DNA of 24,541 bases from the NCBI GenBank assembly GCA_025774615.1, contig JALGVQ010000011.1, forward strand, positions 1 to 24,541, in the 5' to 3' direction. A program made the position numbers and the translations under genes. The DNA comes from a bacterium (lineage in GTDB: Bacteria; Blakebacterota; Blakebacteria; Blakebacterales; Blakebacteraceae). Positions 1 to 7,850 of this stretch are shown piece by piece. Each line of letters opens with the position of its first letter. Within the stretch, counting starts at the first letter, position 1. The notes beneath the pieces were generated by a model. The model ran no database searches and had not been told where the DNA came from. It worked only from the letters and a program-made list of their open reading frames with translations.

Positions 1-1
1 A

Positions 2-343
2 GGGGAGAAGGCGGTGTATTCTTCACGTCTTCGCACATTAGTGGATGCAGTATACGACTGGTCACGGTTCAACAGCCTGCCCAGGGCGTATACCTGGATC
101 AGGAATGAACTGAGGACTGATCAATTCAATGTTGAACAGTTCATCCGTGTAGCTGTGCGCTATGGGAATGTGAGTACGGTCCGACGTATTGGAGCACTTC
201 TTGAAAGAGAGAGCGTAGAAGAAGGATTATTACTAAAAATGGATGGAATGCTGCCTTCCTCATCGGCCTTTATTCCGTGGATTCCTGCGCGACCGAAGCG
301 AGGGACCATTAATAGACGCTGGGGAGTTGTAGATAATGACTGA
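2..343 (+). CDS. AbiEi-type antitoxin, C-terminal part (5' truncated by window)
   Basis: The frame is open to the left edge, so only the last ~113 codons are present and the true start lies outside. The visible part reads like the C-terminal domain of AbiEi-family antitoxin/transcriptional regulators: an RTLVDAVYDW-like segment, then a helical segment resembling AVRYGNVSTVRRIGALLE, then a short tail ending in FIPWIPARPKRGTINRRWGV. In the family this protein represses its own operon and neutralises the AbiEii toxin (type IV toxin-antitoxin). The stop overlaps the start of the AbiEii-like gene by 8 bases (336-343), the usual coupled antitoxin-toxin arrangement. Assignment rests on the tail motif plus the neighbour; the N-terminal winged helix cannot be seen. 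Confidence 0.75.
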   Translation, partial: GEKAVYSSRLRTLVDAVYDWSRFNSLPRAYTWIRNELRTDQFNVEQFIRVAVRYGNVSTVRRIGALLERESVEEGLLLKMDGMLPSSSAFIPWIPARPKRGTINRRWGVVDND

Positions 344-1214
344 TTCCATGCCTGCGCCGATCCAACTTCACAAGGATCCCGACCTTTTCCGGGAGGCTGT
401 CAATTTCACAGCAGCCGAGACCGCCTTTCTCCCGAGACTCATCGAAAAAGACTATTTCGCAACTGTCCTGCTGCAATACCTGGCACACAATGAGGAGCTC
501 GTGTTCAGGGGAGGGACCTGCCTGGCCAAGGTCCATTTTCGCTTCTATCGCATGAGCGAGGACCTCGACTTTCTCTTTCCGATGCCGATCGATTCCGCCC
601 GTGGAGAGCGAAGCCGCGCTGTTGAACCACTGAGACAGGAAATTGAGAACATCGAGAATGAGGTTGAGGCCCTTCATCTCGTTACGCCTTTTAAAGGAGC
701 GAATAGATCGACGCAGTACAGCGCGGTCGTCGGATATGAATCTCTTGTCAGTAGACGGGAGGAGACACTCAAGGTTGAGGTTGGGCTTCGTGAACCACTC
801 CAGACCCCTGGTGTCACAGGCTCTGCGGAGACCATATTGCTCAATCCGATATCTGGACAACCACTGGTTCCAGCGGTTCCGGTGATAACACTTTCCAGAT
901 TGGAGGCGTTGGCCGAAAAAACACGTGCGGCTCTGTCTCGTCGCGAGGTGGCGATCCGTGATTTCTTTGATCTTGATTACGCTGTTTTCAGGATGGGTAT
1001 CAACCTGGACGATCCTGAATTCATATCACTTGTCAGGCAGAAGCTGAGCATGCCGGGCAATGATCCCGCAGACATCTCTTCTGACCGATTATCTGATCTC
1101 AGATCGCAGCTCGAATCACAACTGCATCCGGTCTTGCGGACTCAGGATTATCAGGAATTCGATCTCGACAGGGCCTTCACCATGGTGACTGAGATTGCTC
1201 AGGCCGTGATCTGA
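336..1214 (+). CDS. AbiEii/AbiGii-family nucleotidyltransferase toxin
   Basis: 292 aa, full length for the AbiEii (DUF1814, PF08843) family. The polymerase-beta-like nucleotidyltransferase core is visible: FRGGT at residues 57-61, then K65 and R72, and the acidic DLDF at 76-79, giving the GG(T/S)...DxD pattern. A KVEVG strand near 145 and RDFFDLDYAV near 208 match further conserved blocks. Family members are toxins that transfer nucleotides, reported on tRNA for some relatives, and abort phage infection or stabilise replicons; AbiEi counteracts them. The start overlaps the antitoxin stop. The region is more A+T-rich than the rest of the window, which fits acquisition by transfer. The specific RNA target is not readable from sequence. 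Confidence 0.88.
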   Translation: MTDSMPAPIQLHKDPDLFREAVNFTAAETAFLPRLIEKDYFATVLLQYLAHNEELVFRGGTCLAKVHFRFYRMSEDLDFLFPMPIDSARGERSRAVEPLRQEIENIENEVEALHLVTPFKGANRSTQYSAVVGYESLVSRREETLKVEVGLREPLQTPGVTGSAETILLNPISGQPLVPAVPVITLSRLEALAEKTRAALSRREVAIRDFFDLDYAVFRMGINLDDPEFISLVRQKLSMPGNDPADISSDRLSDLRSQLESQLHPVLRTQDYQEFDLDRAFTMVTEIAQAVI

Positions 1215-1490
1215 GTGATTGAAATCAATCTCCAGCCGGAGATATCCGCTATAGAAGGTCGAAACGGAATGTGGTGTTTCCTGGATTTCGAGACCCAGGT
1301 GCTGGTTACTGGGACCAATTGCCACCATACCTGTTGGCTTACCGGGCCAGTGCTTTTTCTGCAGAGATACATGTTTAATGTACTGCGTACCAATAGTTGC
1401 TCCTTGAGTATCAGAAAACAAAAAAAGCGGAGTGTCTTGGTACAGAAATACTATTGTATCAAATTATAATGGTTGTCCCCCCCCATATTT
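1215..1490. other. A+T-rich intergenic stretch, no gene recognised
   Basis: This stretch lies between the abiEii stop and the stop of the convergent membrane-protein gene. A short inverted repeat (GATTG-AAAT-CAATC, about 1216-1229) sits just after abiEii but has no following T-run. Short open frames here have no ribosome-binding site or recognisable protein features. A run of eight C lies near 1477-1484. Confidence 0.5.
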
Positions 1491-1760
1491 CTAGGAAACC
1501 AGATTTGGAGGATTAAGCAAGTATATGACTAATGTGAGAGCAATCGGTCCTCCTGCTTTGATGGTCCAGTTTTTCACGGTGCCCTTGAAATCTATGGGTC
1601 CTAGAATACCTGCTGCAATAAAACCAGTACCCAATGCAACCATGACTCTGATGATCCAGAAAGCCTGAGGACTCAGGTTACCCATAATAATCACTACGAC
1701 TAATCCTACGAGGATAAACAAGACACCAGTGATAATTGAAGCCAATGGCAACTTCTGCAT
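1491..1760 (-). CDS. small integral membrane protein, function unknown
   Basis: 89 aa with three hydrophobic segments: about residues 7-27, 35-56 and 69-84. The last is a Gly-Gly-Pro-containing helix ending in YLLNPPN. The start is well supported by AAGGGAGG eight bases upstream of ATG at 1760 and by a perfect TATAAT further upstream on the minus strand (1815-1820). The order of helices and the AGGPIALTLVIYLLNPP ending resemble a recurring uncharacterised bacterial membrane domain, but I cannot name a family. It stands alone between the AbiE pair and surE and is transcribed towards abiEii. Base composition is more A+T-rich than the genes to the right. Confidence 0.75.
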   Translation of the reverse strand: MQKLPLASIITGVLFILVGLVVVIIMGNLSPQAFWIIRVMVALGTGFIAAGILGPIDFKGTVKNWTIKAGGPIALTLVIYLLNPPNLVS

Positions 1761-1814
1761 GATAATCCTCCCTTAATAATCTCCATCCAGCAGGTGATTG
1801 AGTACAAATCATTA

Positions 1815-1820
1815 ATTATA
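1815..1820 (-). promoter_or_regulatory. candidate -10 element of the small membrane-protein gene
   Basis: A perfect TATAAT on the minus strand, about 55 bases upstream of the ATG at 1760. The -35 position is poor (a CATAGA-like hexamer 17 bases away), so the call rests on the -10 and on its distance to a well-formed gene start. Confidence 0.4.
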
Positions 1821-2028
1821 GTGAATATCTTCATGAGTCTATGAGACGACATCACAAGATAACAAGGTTCAAATCAACCATGCCTTTGACTGCTGAGGAG
1901 GGTCGTGTAGCTAGGCTGGATAGAAATGAAATTTGGATAATCGATACACTGATTTGATTAAAACGAGCATCCACGATGGGTACATTGGATGCTGAGACCT
2001 GATGTCTCTCAATCTGAGAATGAATCTG

Positions 2029-2058
2029 TTGCTACTGTACGGGGTGCAAACGTATAGT
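2029..2058 (+). promoter_or_regulatory. candidate sigma70-type promoter of the surE operon
   Basis: TTGCTA (2029-2034) and TATAGT (2053-2058) are separated by 18 bases and placed to start transcription near 2065, about 77 bases before the surE ATG. Support is by pattern only. Confidence 0.35.
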
Positions 2059-2141
2059 ATCTTTGCCTGCGACTGCGGGTTCTGTACTGAACAACCAGGG
2101 TGTTGCGACCAGCAGGGTGGAAGCGGAGTCCAATCCAGGTA

Positions 2142-2951
2142 ATGAGTCCTCAAACTGACCAGCTCTACATCCTCCTGACCAATGACGATGGAGTACATGC
2201 GCCCGGTTTACGGGTGCTTGAGGAAGCGCTTTCTGCCAGGTGGGACACGGTCGTCGTCGCTCCCGACCGGGAACAGTCGGCGAGCAGTCATTCCTTGACC
2301 CTTCATCACCCTCTTCGGGTTCAGCAACTGGGCGAGAAACGTTTCTCGGTGGACGGCACTCCCACCGACTGTGTGATGCTCGGAATGCACGGGCTTCTGC
2401 CTCGAACACCGAATCTGATCATCTCCGGCATCAATCACGGATCGAACCTGGGTGATGATGTGATCTATTCCGGGACCGTTGCGGCAGCGGTTGAAGGCTG
2501 TCTGCTGGGTGGAGCTTCGATCGCCATCAGCCTGGTTCCTTCCGATGATAACGGATTCGATCTGCGGCAGGCTGAAGAGGTGGCGTGCGCGGTTGTGGCC
2601 GAGACTATCCGGAATGGGTTGAAAAAGGATTACTTGCTCAATGTGAACATCCCGCCCGGTCCACCCGGGTCGGCGAAGGGATATCGTGTCAGCCGTCTCG
2701 GAAGGCGGACCTATCGGGAGGGGATATTCAAGGACACCGATCCGCGAGGTAAACCATATTACTGGATCGGCGGGCAGGATCCCGCCTGGGTCGGCGGAGA
2801 GGACACCGATTTCAAAGCGATAGAAGACGGGTATGTATCCCTTACACCACTCCGTCTCGACTGGACTGATGAGACCGGAATGGGACTCCTGCAGGGCTGG
2901 GAACTGATCGATATCAATGGTTGCGGACCGGCTGAGAGAGCGGAAGTGTGA
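2142..2951 (+). CDS. surE: 5'/3'-nucleotidase SurE
   Basis: 269 aa, normal SurE length. SurE is a metal-dependent cytoplasmic phosphatase acting on nucleoside monophosphates. The metal-binding N-terminus ILLTNDDGVHAPG is at residues 10-22, with the paired Asp at 15-16. These are followed by VVAPDREQSASSHSLT, the FSVDGTPTDCV block and the second metal/active-site block SGINHGSNLGDDVIYSGTVA. The frame extends upstream to 2100, but ATG at 2142 places the first strand where the family expects it. The stop TGA overlaps the GTG of pcm in a GTGA four-base overlap, so the two are translationally coupled. The surE-pcm pairing is a widespread stress/repair arrangement. Confidence 0.96.
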   Translation: MSPQTDQLYILLTNDDGVHAPGLRVLEEALSARWDTVVVAPDREQSASSHSLTLHHPLRVQQLGEKRFSVDGTPTDCVMLGMHGLLPRTPNLIISGINHGSNLGDDVIYSGTVAAAVEGCLLGGASIAISLVPSDDNGFDLRQAEEVACAVVAETIRNGLKKDYLLNVNIPPGPPGSAKGYRVSRLGRRTYREGIFKDTDPRGKPYYWIGGQDPAWVGGEDTDFKAIEDGYVSLTPLRLDWTDETGMGLLQGWELIDINGCGPAERAEV

Positions 2952-3625
2952 AACGGCACCCTCGTGACAATGACACCTACGCCATGAGGCGTGAGACCAT
3001 GGTTGAAGAGCAGCTGGCCCGTCGAGGGATCACCGACCCGCAGGTCCTCATGGCCATGAGGACCATCCCCCGGCATCTCTTCACGGATGAGAATTTCTGG
3101 GGGCGTGCCTACGAAGATCATCCCCTGCCGATCGGACAGGGTCAGACCATCAGCCAGCCATACATGGTCGCGCTGATGACACAGACTCTGAAGGTTCGGG
3201 ATGATGACCGGGTTCTCGAGATCGGCACCGGTTCGGGATACCAGGCAGCGATACTCTCGCATCTGGTTAAGAAGGTGTTCACCATCGAACGGCATGGTGC
3301 ACTCGCGAAACGGGCGAGAGAGGCGTTCGATACGTTGAACATCCACTCCATCGCGATCCGGATCGGTGACGGCACCATCGGGTGGAGTGAATACGCTCCC
3401 TATGACGGGATCGTGGTGACGGCCGGCAGTCCCGATGTTCCGCAACCCCTGCTCGATCAACTTTCGAAAGATGGCGGCAGGCTGGTGATACCAGTCGGCG
3501 ATCGGGGTTTTCAGCAGTTGAAGATCATCACCCGCAACGGCGACAACTGGGCCACGACCGAAGATGTCGGCTGTACCTTCGTTCCACTTGTCGGTAAACA
3601 TGGCTGGTCGGAGGGGGATAAGTGA
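2948..3625 (+). CDS. pcm: protein-L-isoaspartate O-methyltransferase
   Basis: 225 aa, typical length. The enzyme uses S-adenosylmethionine to methylate isoaspartyl residues in damaged proteins, starting their repair in the cytoplasm. The N-terminal MVEEQLARRGITDPQVL and IPRHLF blocks and the GQGQTISQPYMVALM substrate segment are present. SAM motif I VLEIGTGSGYQAA (about residues 92-104), the acidic TIERH strand and the YDGIVVTAG strand also match. The GTG start at 2948 overlaps the surE stop by four bases, and its own TGA overlaps the next GTG the same way. It is the second gene of a three-gene coupled operon. Confidence 0.96.
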   Translation: MKRHPRDNDTYAMRRETMVEEQLARRGITDPQVLMAMRTIPRHLFTDENFWGRAYEDHPLPIGQGQTISQPYMVALMTQTLKVRDDDRVLEIGTGSGYQAAILSHLVKKVFTIERHGALAKRAREAFDTLNIHSIAIRIGDGTIGWSEYAPYDGIVVTAGSPDVPQPLLDQLSKDGGRLVIPVGDRGFQQLKIITRNGDNWATTEDVGCTFVPLVGKHGWSEGDK

Positions 3626-4119
3626 ACGATCTGTGGCAGGCGTTCTCCGGTATGCCGCCCGAGCTGATCACAATGATCGTGGGGGCTCTACCGATCAGCG
3701 AAGTACGTGGAGCAATTCCCGTGGGGATCGCACTCGGTGACCTTCCATGGCAGACTGCCTGGCTGTTTGGTGTGATCGGTAACGCGCTCCCCGTGGCTCC
3801 GCTTCTCTTCGGTCTCGAACCGGTATCAAACTGGCTGCGTCGCTGGTCGATATGGGAGCGGTTCTTTATCTGGCTCTTCGCCCGGACCCGTCGCCGGGGG
3901 GGATTGATAGAGAAGTACGGCGCGCTCGGACTCATCCTGTTCGTAAGCATACCCCTGCCTGTGACCGGTGCGTGGACCGGATGCGCGGCAGCGTTCGTTT
4001 TCGGTATCAGGCCGGGCAGGGCGCTCCCCCTGGTGCTGGTAGGGATCCTCATCGCTGCCACGGTGGTAACACTGGTCACCATGGGTGTGATCGGGGGTGT
4101 GGATTTCTTTATAAAGTGA
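3622..4119 (+). CDS. COG2426/Sm_multidrug_ex-family membrane protein
   Basis: 165 aa with four to five hydrophobic segments. Conserved marks of the small multidrug export family (PF06695) are the LPISEVRGAIPVGIALG segment at about 23-39, an IGNALPVAPLL helix at 50-61 and the re-entrant PLPVTGAWTGCAAAF block at about 112-126. The family name is historical and transport activity is not well established, so substrate and direction are unknown. The GTG start at 3622 overlaps the pcm stop by four bases, so it is the last gene of the surE-pcm operon; a role linked to those genes is not evident. Confidence 0.85.
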   Translation: MNDLWQAFSGMPPELITMIVGALPISEVRGAIPVGIALGDLPWQTAWLFGVIGNALPVAPLLFGLEPVSNWLRRWSIWERFFIWLFARTRRRGGLIEKYGALGLILFVSIPLPVTGAWTGCAAAFVFGIRPGRALPLVLVGILIAATVVTLVTMGVIGGVDFFIK

Positions 4120-4197
4120 AGACTGGATTTGCGGCACGATTCAGATACATTTGATACTCGATTCCGGCTGTATCAGCCGATCAGGAACTTGAAATGT

Positions 4198-4274
4198 CGG
4201 GGTGTGGCTCAGTCCGGTAGAGCACCGCGTTCGGGACGCGGGGGTCGGCGGTTCAAATCCGCCCACCCCGACCA
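4198..4274 (+). tRNA. tRNA-Pro (anticodon CGG), CCA encoded
   Basis: 77 bases fold into a full cloverleaf. The acceptor stem is CGGGGTG (4198-4204) with CACCCCG (4264-4270); the discriminator A and encoded CCA end at 4274. The D arm has GCTC/GAGC, the anticodon stem is CCGCG/CGCGG around loop TTCGGGA with anticodon CGG at 4232-4234, and the T loop is GTTCAAATC. The C at position 1 is typical of bacterial tRNA-Pro. It lies 33 bases upstream of the lipoprotein start and may be cotranscribed with it. A 15-bp palindrome (CGGCTG-TAT-CAGCCG, 4165-4179) precedes it. Confidence 0.97.
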
Positions 4275-4307
4275 GATTTGCTTGCCTGTGAGAAGGAACA
4301 ACCTGAC

Positions 4308-5492
4308 ATGCCGGTACGCTCCATTCGCAGCAGAGTTATGACAGCACTCCTGCTTCTCCTTGTATCTTGCTCATTCATCGGCTGTACGACTGAACCGATA
4401 CAGAACCTCGCAGGTACGCTCCGGTGGAGTCTCCTGATCGGCAGTGAGATCCATTCGGCTCCCGCGATCTCACCCCAGGGTACCATCTACATCACCGCCC
4501 GGGACAATAACCTGTATGCCATCAGCCCCTGGGGCGAACTGCTGTGGGTATATGGTGCCGAGGTCCCGATCTACTCCTCGCCGGTTCTGGGAGAGAACGG
4601 TACGATTTTCGCAGGTTCCGAAGACGGCTCCATGCTGGCAGTGACACCTGAGGGCGCGCCCGATTTCGTCTATGGGGCAGGGGGACACTTTGCGTCAGCT
4701 CCCGCGATCTCGGCTTCCGGAACACTCTTCTATGGACAGGGGAATGCTGATACCGGAGCCTCGGGTGGAATGATATTCGCCCTCGAACCGGGCTACTTGC
4801 TCAACTGGTCCACAGGTGCCCCTGATTACTCTCCCCACTTCAGCCCGGTGATAGGTTCCGACGGCAAGTATATCCTGCCGTACGGATACGGACTGTATGC
4901 CTTCAATCCCGCCAACGGTGAACGCAACTGGACCCTCACCATCCAGGGTGAGATGACATCACATGCTCCGGCCGTAAATGAGAACGGGATCATCTATTTC
5001 GGAGCCACCGACGGAGTGTACGCGGTCACCGTTGATGGTGAACTGTACTGGCATTATGAGATGGATATGCTGGAGATCTTCTCGCCGGTGATCGGTACCG
5101 ATGGCACCATCTACATAGGGACGCGGGACAGTAATGAGGCGATTCACCCTGCGTTCTTTGCCCTCACTCCGGACGGGACGCTCAAGTGGTCACTCAACAG
5201 TTACGGCGGCGCTGCTCCTCCGGTTATCGACTCCGAAGGGACTGTCTACTGGCCGACCCTGAAGAACCTGATACTGGCGATCTCGGAAGAGGGTGAACTC
5301 GAGTGGGTGTTCGTTCTGCCAGGAAGGGCGGAGTGGAGCTCAGAAGCGCCCGCGCTGGCTCCTGATGGAACACTATTCATGGGGACGCTTACAGGCGCGC
5401 TGTTGGCCATCAGAACAGATTCGAAAGGATTGGCCGATTCAGCCTGGCCACGTTTCCGTGGTGGTAATCATGCTGATGGAAGGGTGCGCTGA
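4308..5492 (+). CDS. PQQ-type beta-propeller lipoprotein
   Basis: 394 aa. ATG at 4308 is preceded by AGAAGGA with good spacing; an upstream in-frame start at 4278 would sit against the tRNA. The N-terminus has basic residues, a hydrophobic stretch and a lipobox-like FIGC with Cys at about residue 26, so export and lipid anchoring are likely. The rest is a chain of ~40-residue repeats of the form DGTIYI-(G/A)-x-D-x-x-LYAI-(S/N)-P-x-GELLW, typical of PQQ-like/quinoprotein beta-propellers; about seven to eight blades can be traced, and the end has the WPRFRGGNxADGR closing motif. No metal or PQQ ligands are evident, so a binding or scaffold role outside the cytoplasm is more likely than dehydrogenase activity. 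Confidence 0.85.
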   Translation: MPVRSIRSRVMTALLLLLVSCSFIGCTTEPIQNLAGTLRWSLLIGSEIHSAPAISPQGTIYITARDNNLYAISPWGELLWVYGAEVPIYSSPVLGENGTIFAGSEDGSMLAVTPEGAPDFVYGAGGHFASAPAISASGTLFYGQGNADTGASGGMIFALEPGYLLNWSTGAPDYSPHFSPVIGSDGKYILPYGYGLYAFNPANGERNWTLTIQGEMTSHAPAVNENGIIYFGATDGVYAVTVDGELYWHYEMDMLEIFSPVIGTDGTIYIGTRDSNEAIHPAFFALTPDGTLKWSLNSYGGAAPPVIDSEGTVYWPTLKNLILAISEEGELEWVFVLPGRAEWSSEAPALAPDGTLFMGTLTGALLAIRTDSKGLADSAWPRFRGGNHADGRVR

Positions 5493-5604
5493 AGCTCGCC
5501 TGCTGATTCCATCGGGGCCGTTCTTCTGCAGTTTGCACTTACCCCCCGGTTTCCCCTACTATTTTGGCGATATCCAAGGAGAAACAGGACAGGAGAGACC
5601 TTAC

Positions 5605-6195
5605 GTGGCAGATTATCCGAAAACACTGGAACTGACTGACGGGATCATGGTCACCCTCGAACTATTGACTGACAACGATCTCGATATGCTCATCAAATTC
5701 TTTCAGCGCCTTCCTGAAAAGGACCGTCTCTACCTCCGATCGGATATCACCGATCCTGAGAACGTTCGGCGCCGGTTCGGGAACCCCGATTACGACAGCA
5801 TGTACCCGGTCATTGGCCGTGTTAACGGTGAGATCATGGGGATCGCCACTATTTTCAGGGCCTCCTTCGGATGGATGCGCAATCTGGGTGAGGTTCGTAT
5901 CTGCATCGCTCCGGAATATCAGAAGAGAGGATTGTCGACGCTTCTGGTAAAGGAACTCTTTTTCCAGGCTCTGAAGATGAATATCTACAAACTGCAGGCC
6001 GAACTGATGGATACCCAGAAGGCGGCGATAACAGCCTTCAAGCATCTCGGTTTCAGGGAAGAGGCGATTCTGCCGAAGCACGTCACCGACATCAAAGGGG
6101 TACGGAGAGACCTGGTACTCATGGCGCTCGATGTGGAGGACCTCTGGGCGACGCAGGAGGACTACGTACTGTCACCAGATTTCAGGATGCATTAG
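5605..6195 (+). CDS. GNAT-family N-acetyltransferase
   Basis: 196 aa. The GTG at 5605 is chosen because AGGAGAG lies seven bases upstream; the longer frame would overlap the lipoprotein gene heavily. The acetyl-CoA-binding fold is visible: the MVTLELLTDNDLDML start, the VIGRVNGEIMGIATIF strands, and the signature LGEVRICIAPEYQKRGLSTLLV with the pyrophosphate loop QKRGLS at about residues 113-118. A KAAITAFKHLGFREEA helix-strand follows. It transfers an acetyl group to an amine; the substrate cannot be predicted. It converges with hdrB, only 23 bases separating the two stops. Confidence 0.88.
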   Translation: MADYPKTLELTDGIMVTLELLTDNDLDMLIKFFQRLPEKDRLYLRSDITDPENVRRRFGNPDYDSMYPVIGRVNGEIMGIATIFRASFGWMRNLGEVRICIAPEYQKRGLSTLLVKELFFQALKMNIYKLQAELMDTQKAAITAFKHLGFREEAILPKHVTDIKGVRRDLVLMALDVEDLWATQEDYVLSPDFRMH

Positions 6196-6218
6196 CTGCC
6201 TGAGCAAGACCAGAAATA

Positions 6219-7118
6219 TTACTTTGCCGGTTCCTCGATTGGCTCCCGGATTTTGAATCGGTTCATGACCTCCGGCTTGAACCGCTGGCGCTCAAATCCC
6301 AGATCCTCATACGCTACACCCTGAGCGAAGGCCAGGAGCTGGAAGTAGTAGACCGGCGGAGTATGGAAATCTTCGTCGAACTGCTTTGCGACCTTCAGCT
6401 GCCCGTAGTCGAACTGTCCGAAGCAGGTAGGGCAGATTAGACAGAGCAGTTCGGCCTCGGCCTCCTGTACGGTCGTCAGCAGGTCACGCATCATGTTCGC
6501 GGGCAGGTCTTCGTTACTGCATGCTTTTCCACAGCAGAGATACCACTTGTCATGCCGGACCGGATTGGCCCCCAGTGCTCTTACCAGATCTTCCAGGATG
6601 GTCGGATTGTTGGGATCATCCACGTTCATGATCTTGCTCGGCTTGAGAAGATGACAGCCGTAATGGATTGCTACATTCAGACCATTGAGCGGCCGCACGA
6701 CCGTCTCGCGGATGGCCTCATATCCCACGACGTCCCGAACCAGGGTGGCGATATGGCGGAGCCTGCTGGTGCCTTTCCACTCCTTGCCGATCTTTGCCAG
6801 CCGCGCATTGACCTTGTCACGGATTTCTTCATTTTCGTGCATGAGATGCCAGGTCTCTGACAGCGTGGCAGTGCAACCCGAGCAGTTAGTGAACAGGTCG
6901 ATCCCCTCTTCCTCGGCCAGGCAGAGATTCCGCGCGGCGACTGAGAGCCAGTCGAGCTTGTCGCGCGACTTGAAGTAGATCGGATCGGGACAGCATGAAG
7001 TGCCCTCAAGGTCAACGATCTCGATACCCAGTTTCGGCAGGGTATGGCGGATGGCGAACTCCATCGCCGGGTACCGTGTCGGAACCAGACAGCCGGGGAA
7101 GAACGCGAAACGGTTCAT
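6219..7118 (-). CDS. hdrB: heterodisulfide reductase subunit B (HdrB)
   Basis: 299 aa. Two cysteine-rich CCG domains are complete: Cys10, 42, 43, 79, 82 and Cys155, 195, 196, 229, 232. The first set matches the spacing of methanogen HdrB, where these residues bind two non-cubane [4Fe-4S] clusters that cleave the CoM-S-S-CoB disulfide. Bacteria lack that substrate in general, so the natural disulfide or other acceptor here is unknown. The start overlaps the hdrC stop by four bases (ATGA). It is the last gene of the kor-hdr operon. With all ten ligands intact, it is predicted to be catalytically competent. Confidence 0.93.
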   Translation of the reverse strand: MNRFAFFPGCLVPTRYPAMEFAIRHTLPKLGIEIVDLEGTSCCPDPIYFKSRDKLDWLSVAARNLCLAEEEGIDLFTNCSGCTATLSETWHLMHENEEIRDKVNARLAKIGKEWKGTSRLRHIATLVRDVVGYEAIRETVVRPLNGLNVAIHYGCHLLKPSKIMNVDDPNNPTILEDLVRALGANPVRHDKWYLCCGKACSNEDLPANMMRDLLTTVQEAEAELLCLICPTCFGQFDYGQLKVAKQFDEDFHTPPVYYFQLLAFAQGVAYEDLGFERQRFKPEVMNRFKIREPIEEPAK

Positions 7119-7627
7119 GACTCTTTTCCTTCCCCTGTGGATGCTTCGATCAGGATCAAGATCTCATCCATCGGTACGGGGGAGAGGGGGGGGAGGCCGA
7201 ATCGGGCCCGATTTTTGTCTATCGCCGGATTCATGGCGACCGTCCTTCCCTCGGTCAGGAACGCGTTGATGACCTTTTCCACTCCCGGCGGATACTGTCC
7301 CCGGTCGGCCATCATGTTCTTCATGCTGATGATGACCTCGGCCGGTTTGACCTCCTGGGGACATCGTTCGGCGCAGTTGTAGCAGTTGGTGCATTCCCAG
7401 AGGTACGATTCATCCCCGATCAGTTCTTCGCCCAGACCGTAGAGCACCTTCAGCATGATCTGGCGGGGATTGAAATCATCGGTATAGGTCATTGCCGGGC
7501 AATCCCCCACGCATGCGCCGCACTGGTAACAGAAACTGGCCAGATTTCCTTCTACTTTCTCGGCCAGCTCGCGCCTGAACGCGAAATCCACCCGTACGAC
7601 CTTCTTCTTGCCTGCCGACTCAGCCAT
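7115..7627 (-). CDS. hdrC: heterodisulfide reductase subunit C (HdrC)
   Basis: 170 aa with two ferredoxin-type [4Fe-4S] motifs: C33-x2-C36-x2-C39-x3-C43 and C79-x2-C82-x2-C85-x3-C89, separated by the FNPRQIMLKVLYGLGEE helix typical of HdrC. It passes electrons from HdrA to HdrB. Start ATG at 7627 lies five bases after the zinc-ribbon stop, and its own TGA overlaps hdrB. This use of TGA as a real stop in the same operon matters for interpreting the in-frame TGAs in the two hdrA genes. Confidence 0.93.
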   Translation of the reverse strand: MAESAGKKKVVRVDFAFRRELAEKVEGNLASFCYQCGACVGDCPAMTYTDDFNPRQIMLKVLYGLGEELIGDESYLWECTNCYNCAERCPQEVKPAEVIISMKNMMADRGQYPPGVEKVINAFLTEGRTVAMNPAIDKNRARFGLPPLSPVPMDEILILIEASTGEGKES

Positions 7628-7632
7628 GCGGC

Positions 7633-7779
7633 CTATTCCTTCGGTTCAGGTTTCGATTTGAACTGGCGGATGCTGTTGGAGCGGCACTTCGTGCAGGTGC
7701 GTTCCACATCGTCACCCCGCTCGACTTCATCCTCCCACTCATGACCGCACATCATGCATCTGAAGTAGGCGATTGCCAT
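7633..7779 (-). CDS. 48-aa zinc-ribbon protein inside the hdr operon
   Basis: A complete small gene: ATG at 7779, GGAGAGTGG just upstream, TAG at 7633. The protein starts MAIAYFRCMMCGHEW and has C8-x2-C11 and C29-x2-C32 with 17 residues between the pairs, a rubredoxin or zinc-ribbon arrangement, followed by a short Lys/Glu-rich tail. It sits 71 bases after the hdrA-mvhD stop and 5 bases before hdrC, in the same direction, so it is cotranscribed. It could be a structural metal site, an assembly factor or a small rubredoxin-like carrier. I know of no named family and assign no function. Confidence 0.8.
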   Translation of the reverse strand: MAIAYFRCMMCGHEWEDEVERGDDVERTCTKCRSNSIRQFKSKPEPKE

Positions 7780-7850
7780 TCCACTCTCCATTCCGTGGGG
7801 CGGATGCCCCCTGATCAGGAAGCCTCACGACCCGTCCTGGGCGATGTCAG

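Larger units (their letters stand above)
1761..2141. other. intergenic stretch between divergent genes
   Basis: This 381-base stretch separates the minus-strand membrane-protein gene from surE. It holds the -10 element of the former on the left and a candidate promoter of the surE operon on the right. No RNA gene or convincing ORF was seen; the antisense frames over it lack ribosome-binding sites. Confidence 0.5.

Noticed and set aside
4165-4179. Palindrome CGGCTG-TAT-CAGCCG before the tRNA as a terminator of the surE operon
   Set aside because: The stem is only 6 bp with a 3-base loop and no T-run follows. It may be a chance palindrome or part of the tRNA leader.
7780-7850. GGGGC-ATCC-GCCCC inverted repeat between hdrA-mvhD and the zinc-ribbon gene as a terminator
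   Set aside because: Short stem with no T-run on the minus strand, and the downstream genes clearly belong to the same set. At most it could modulate processing.
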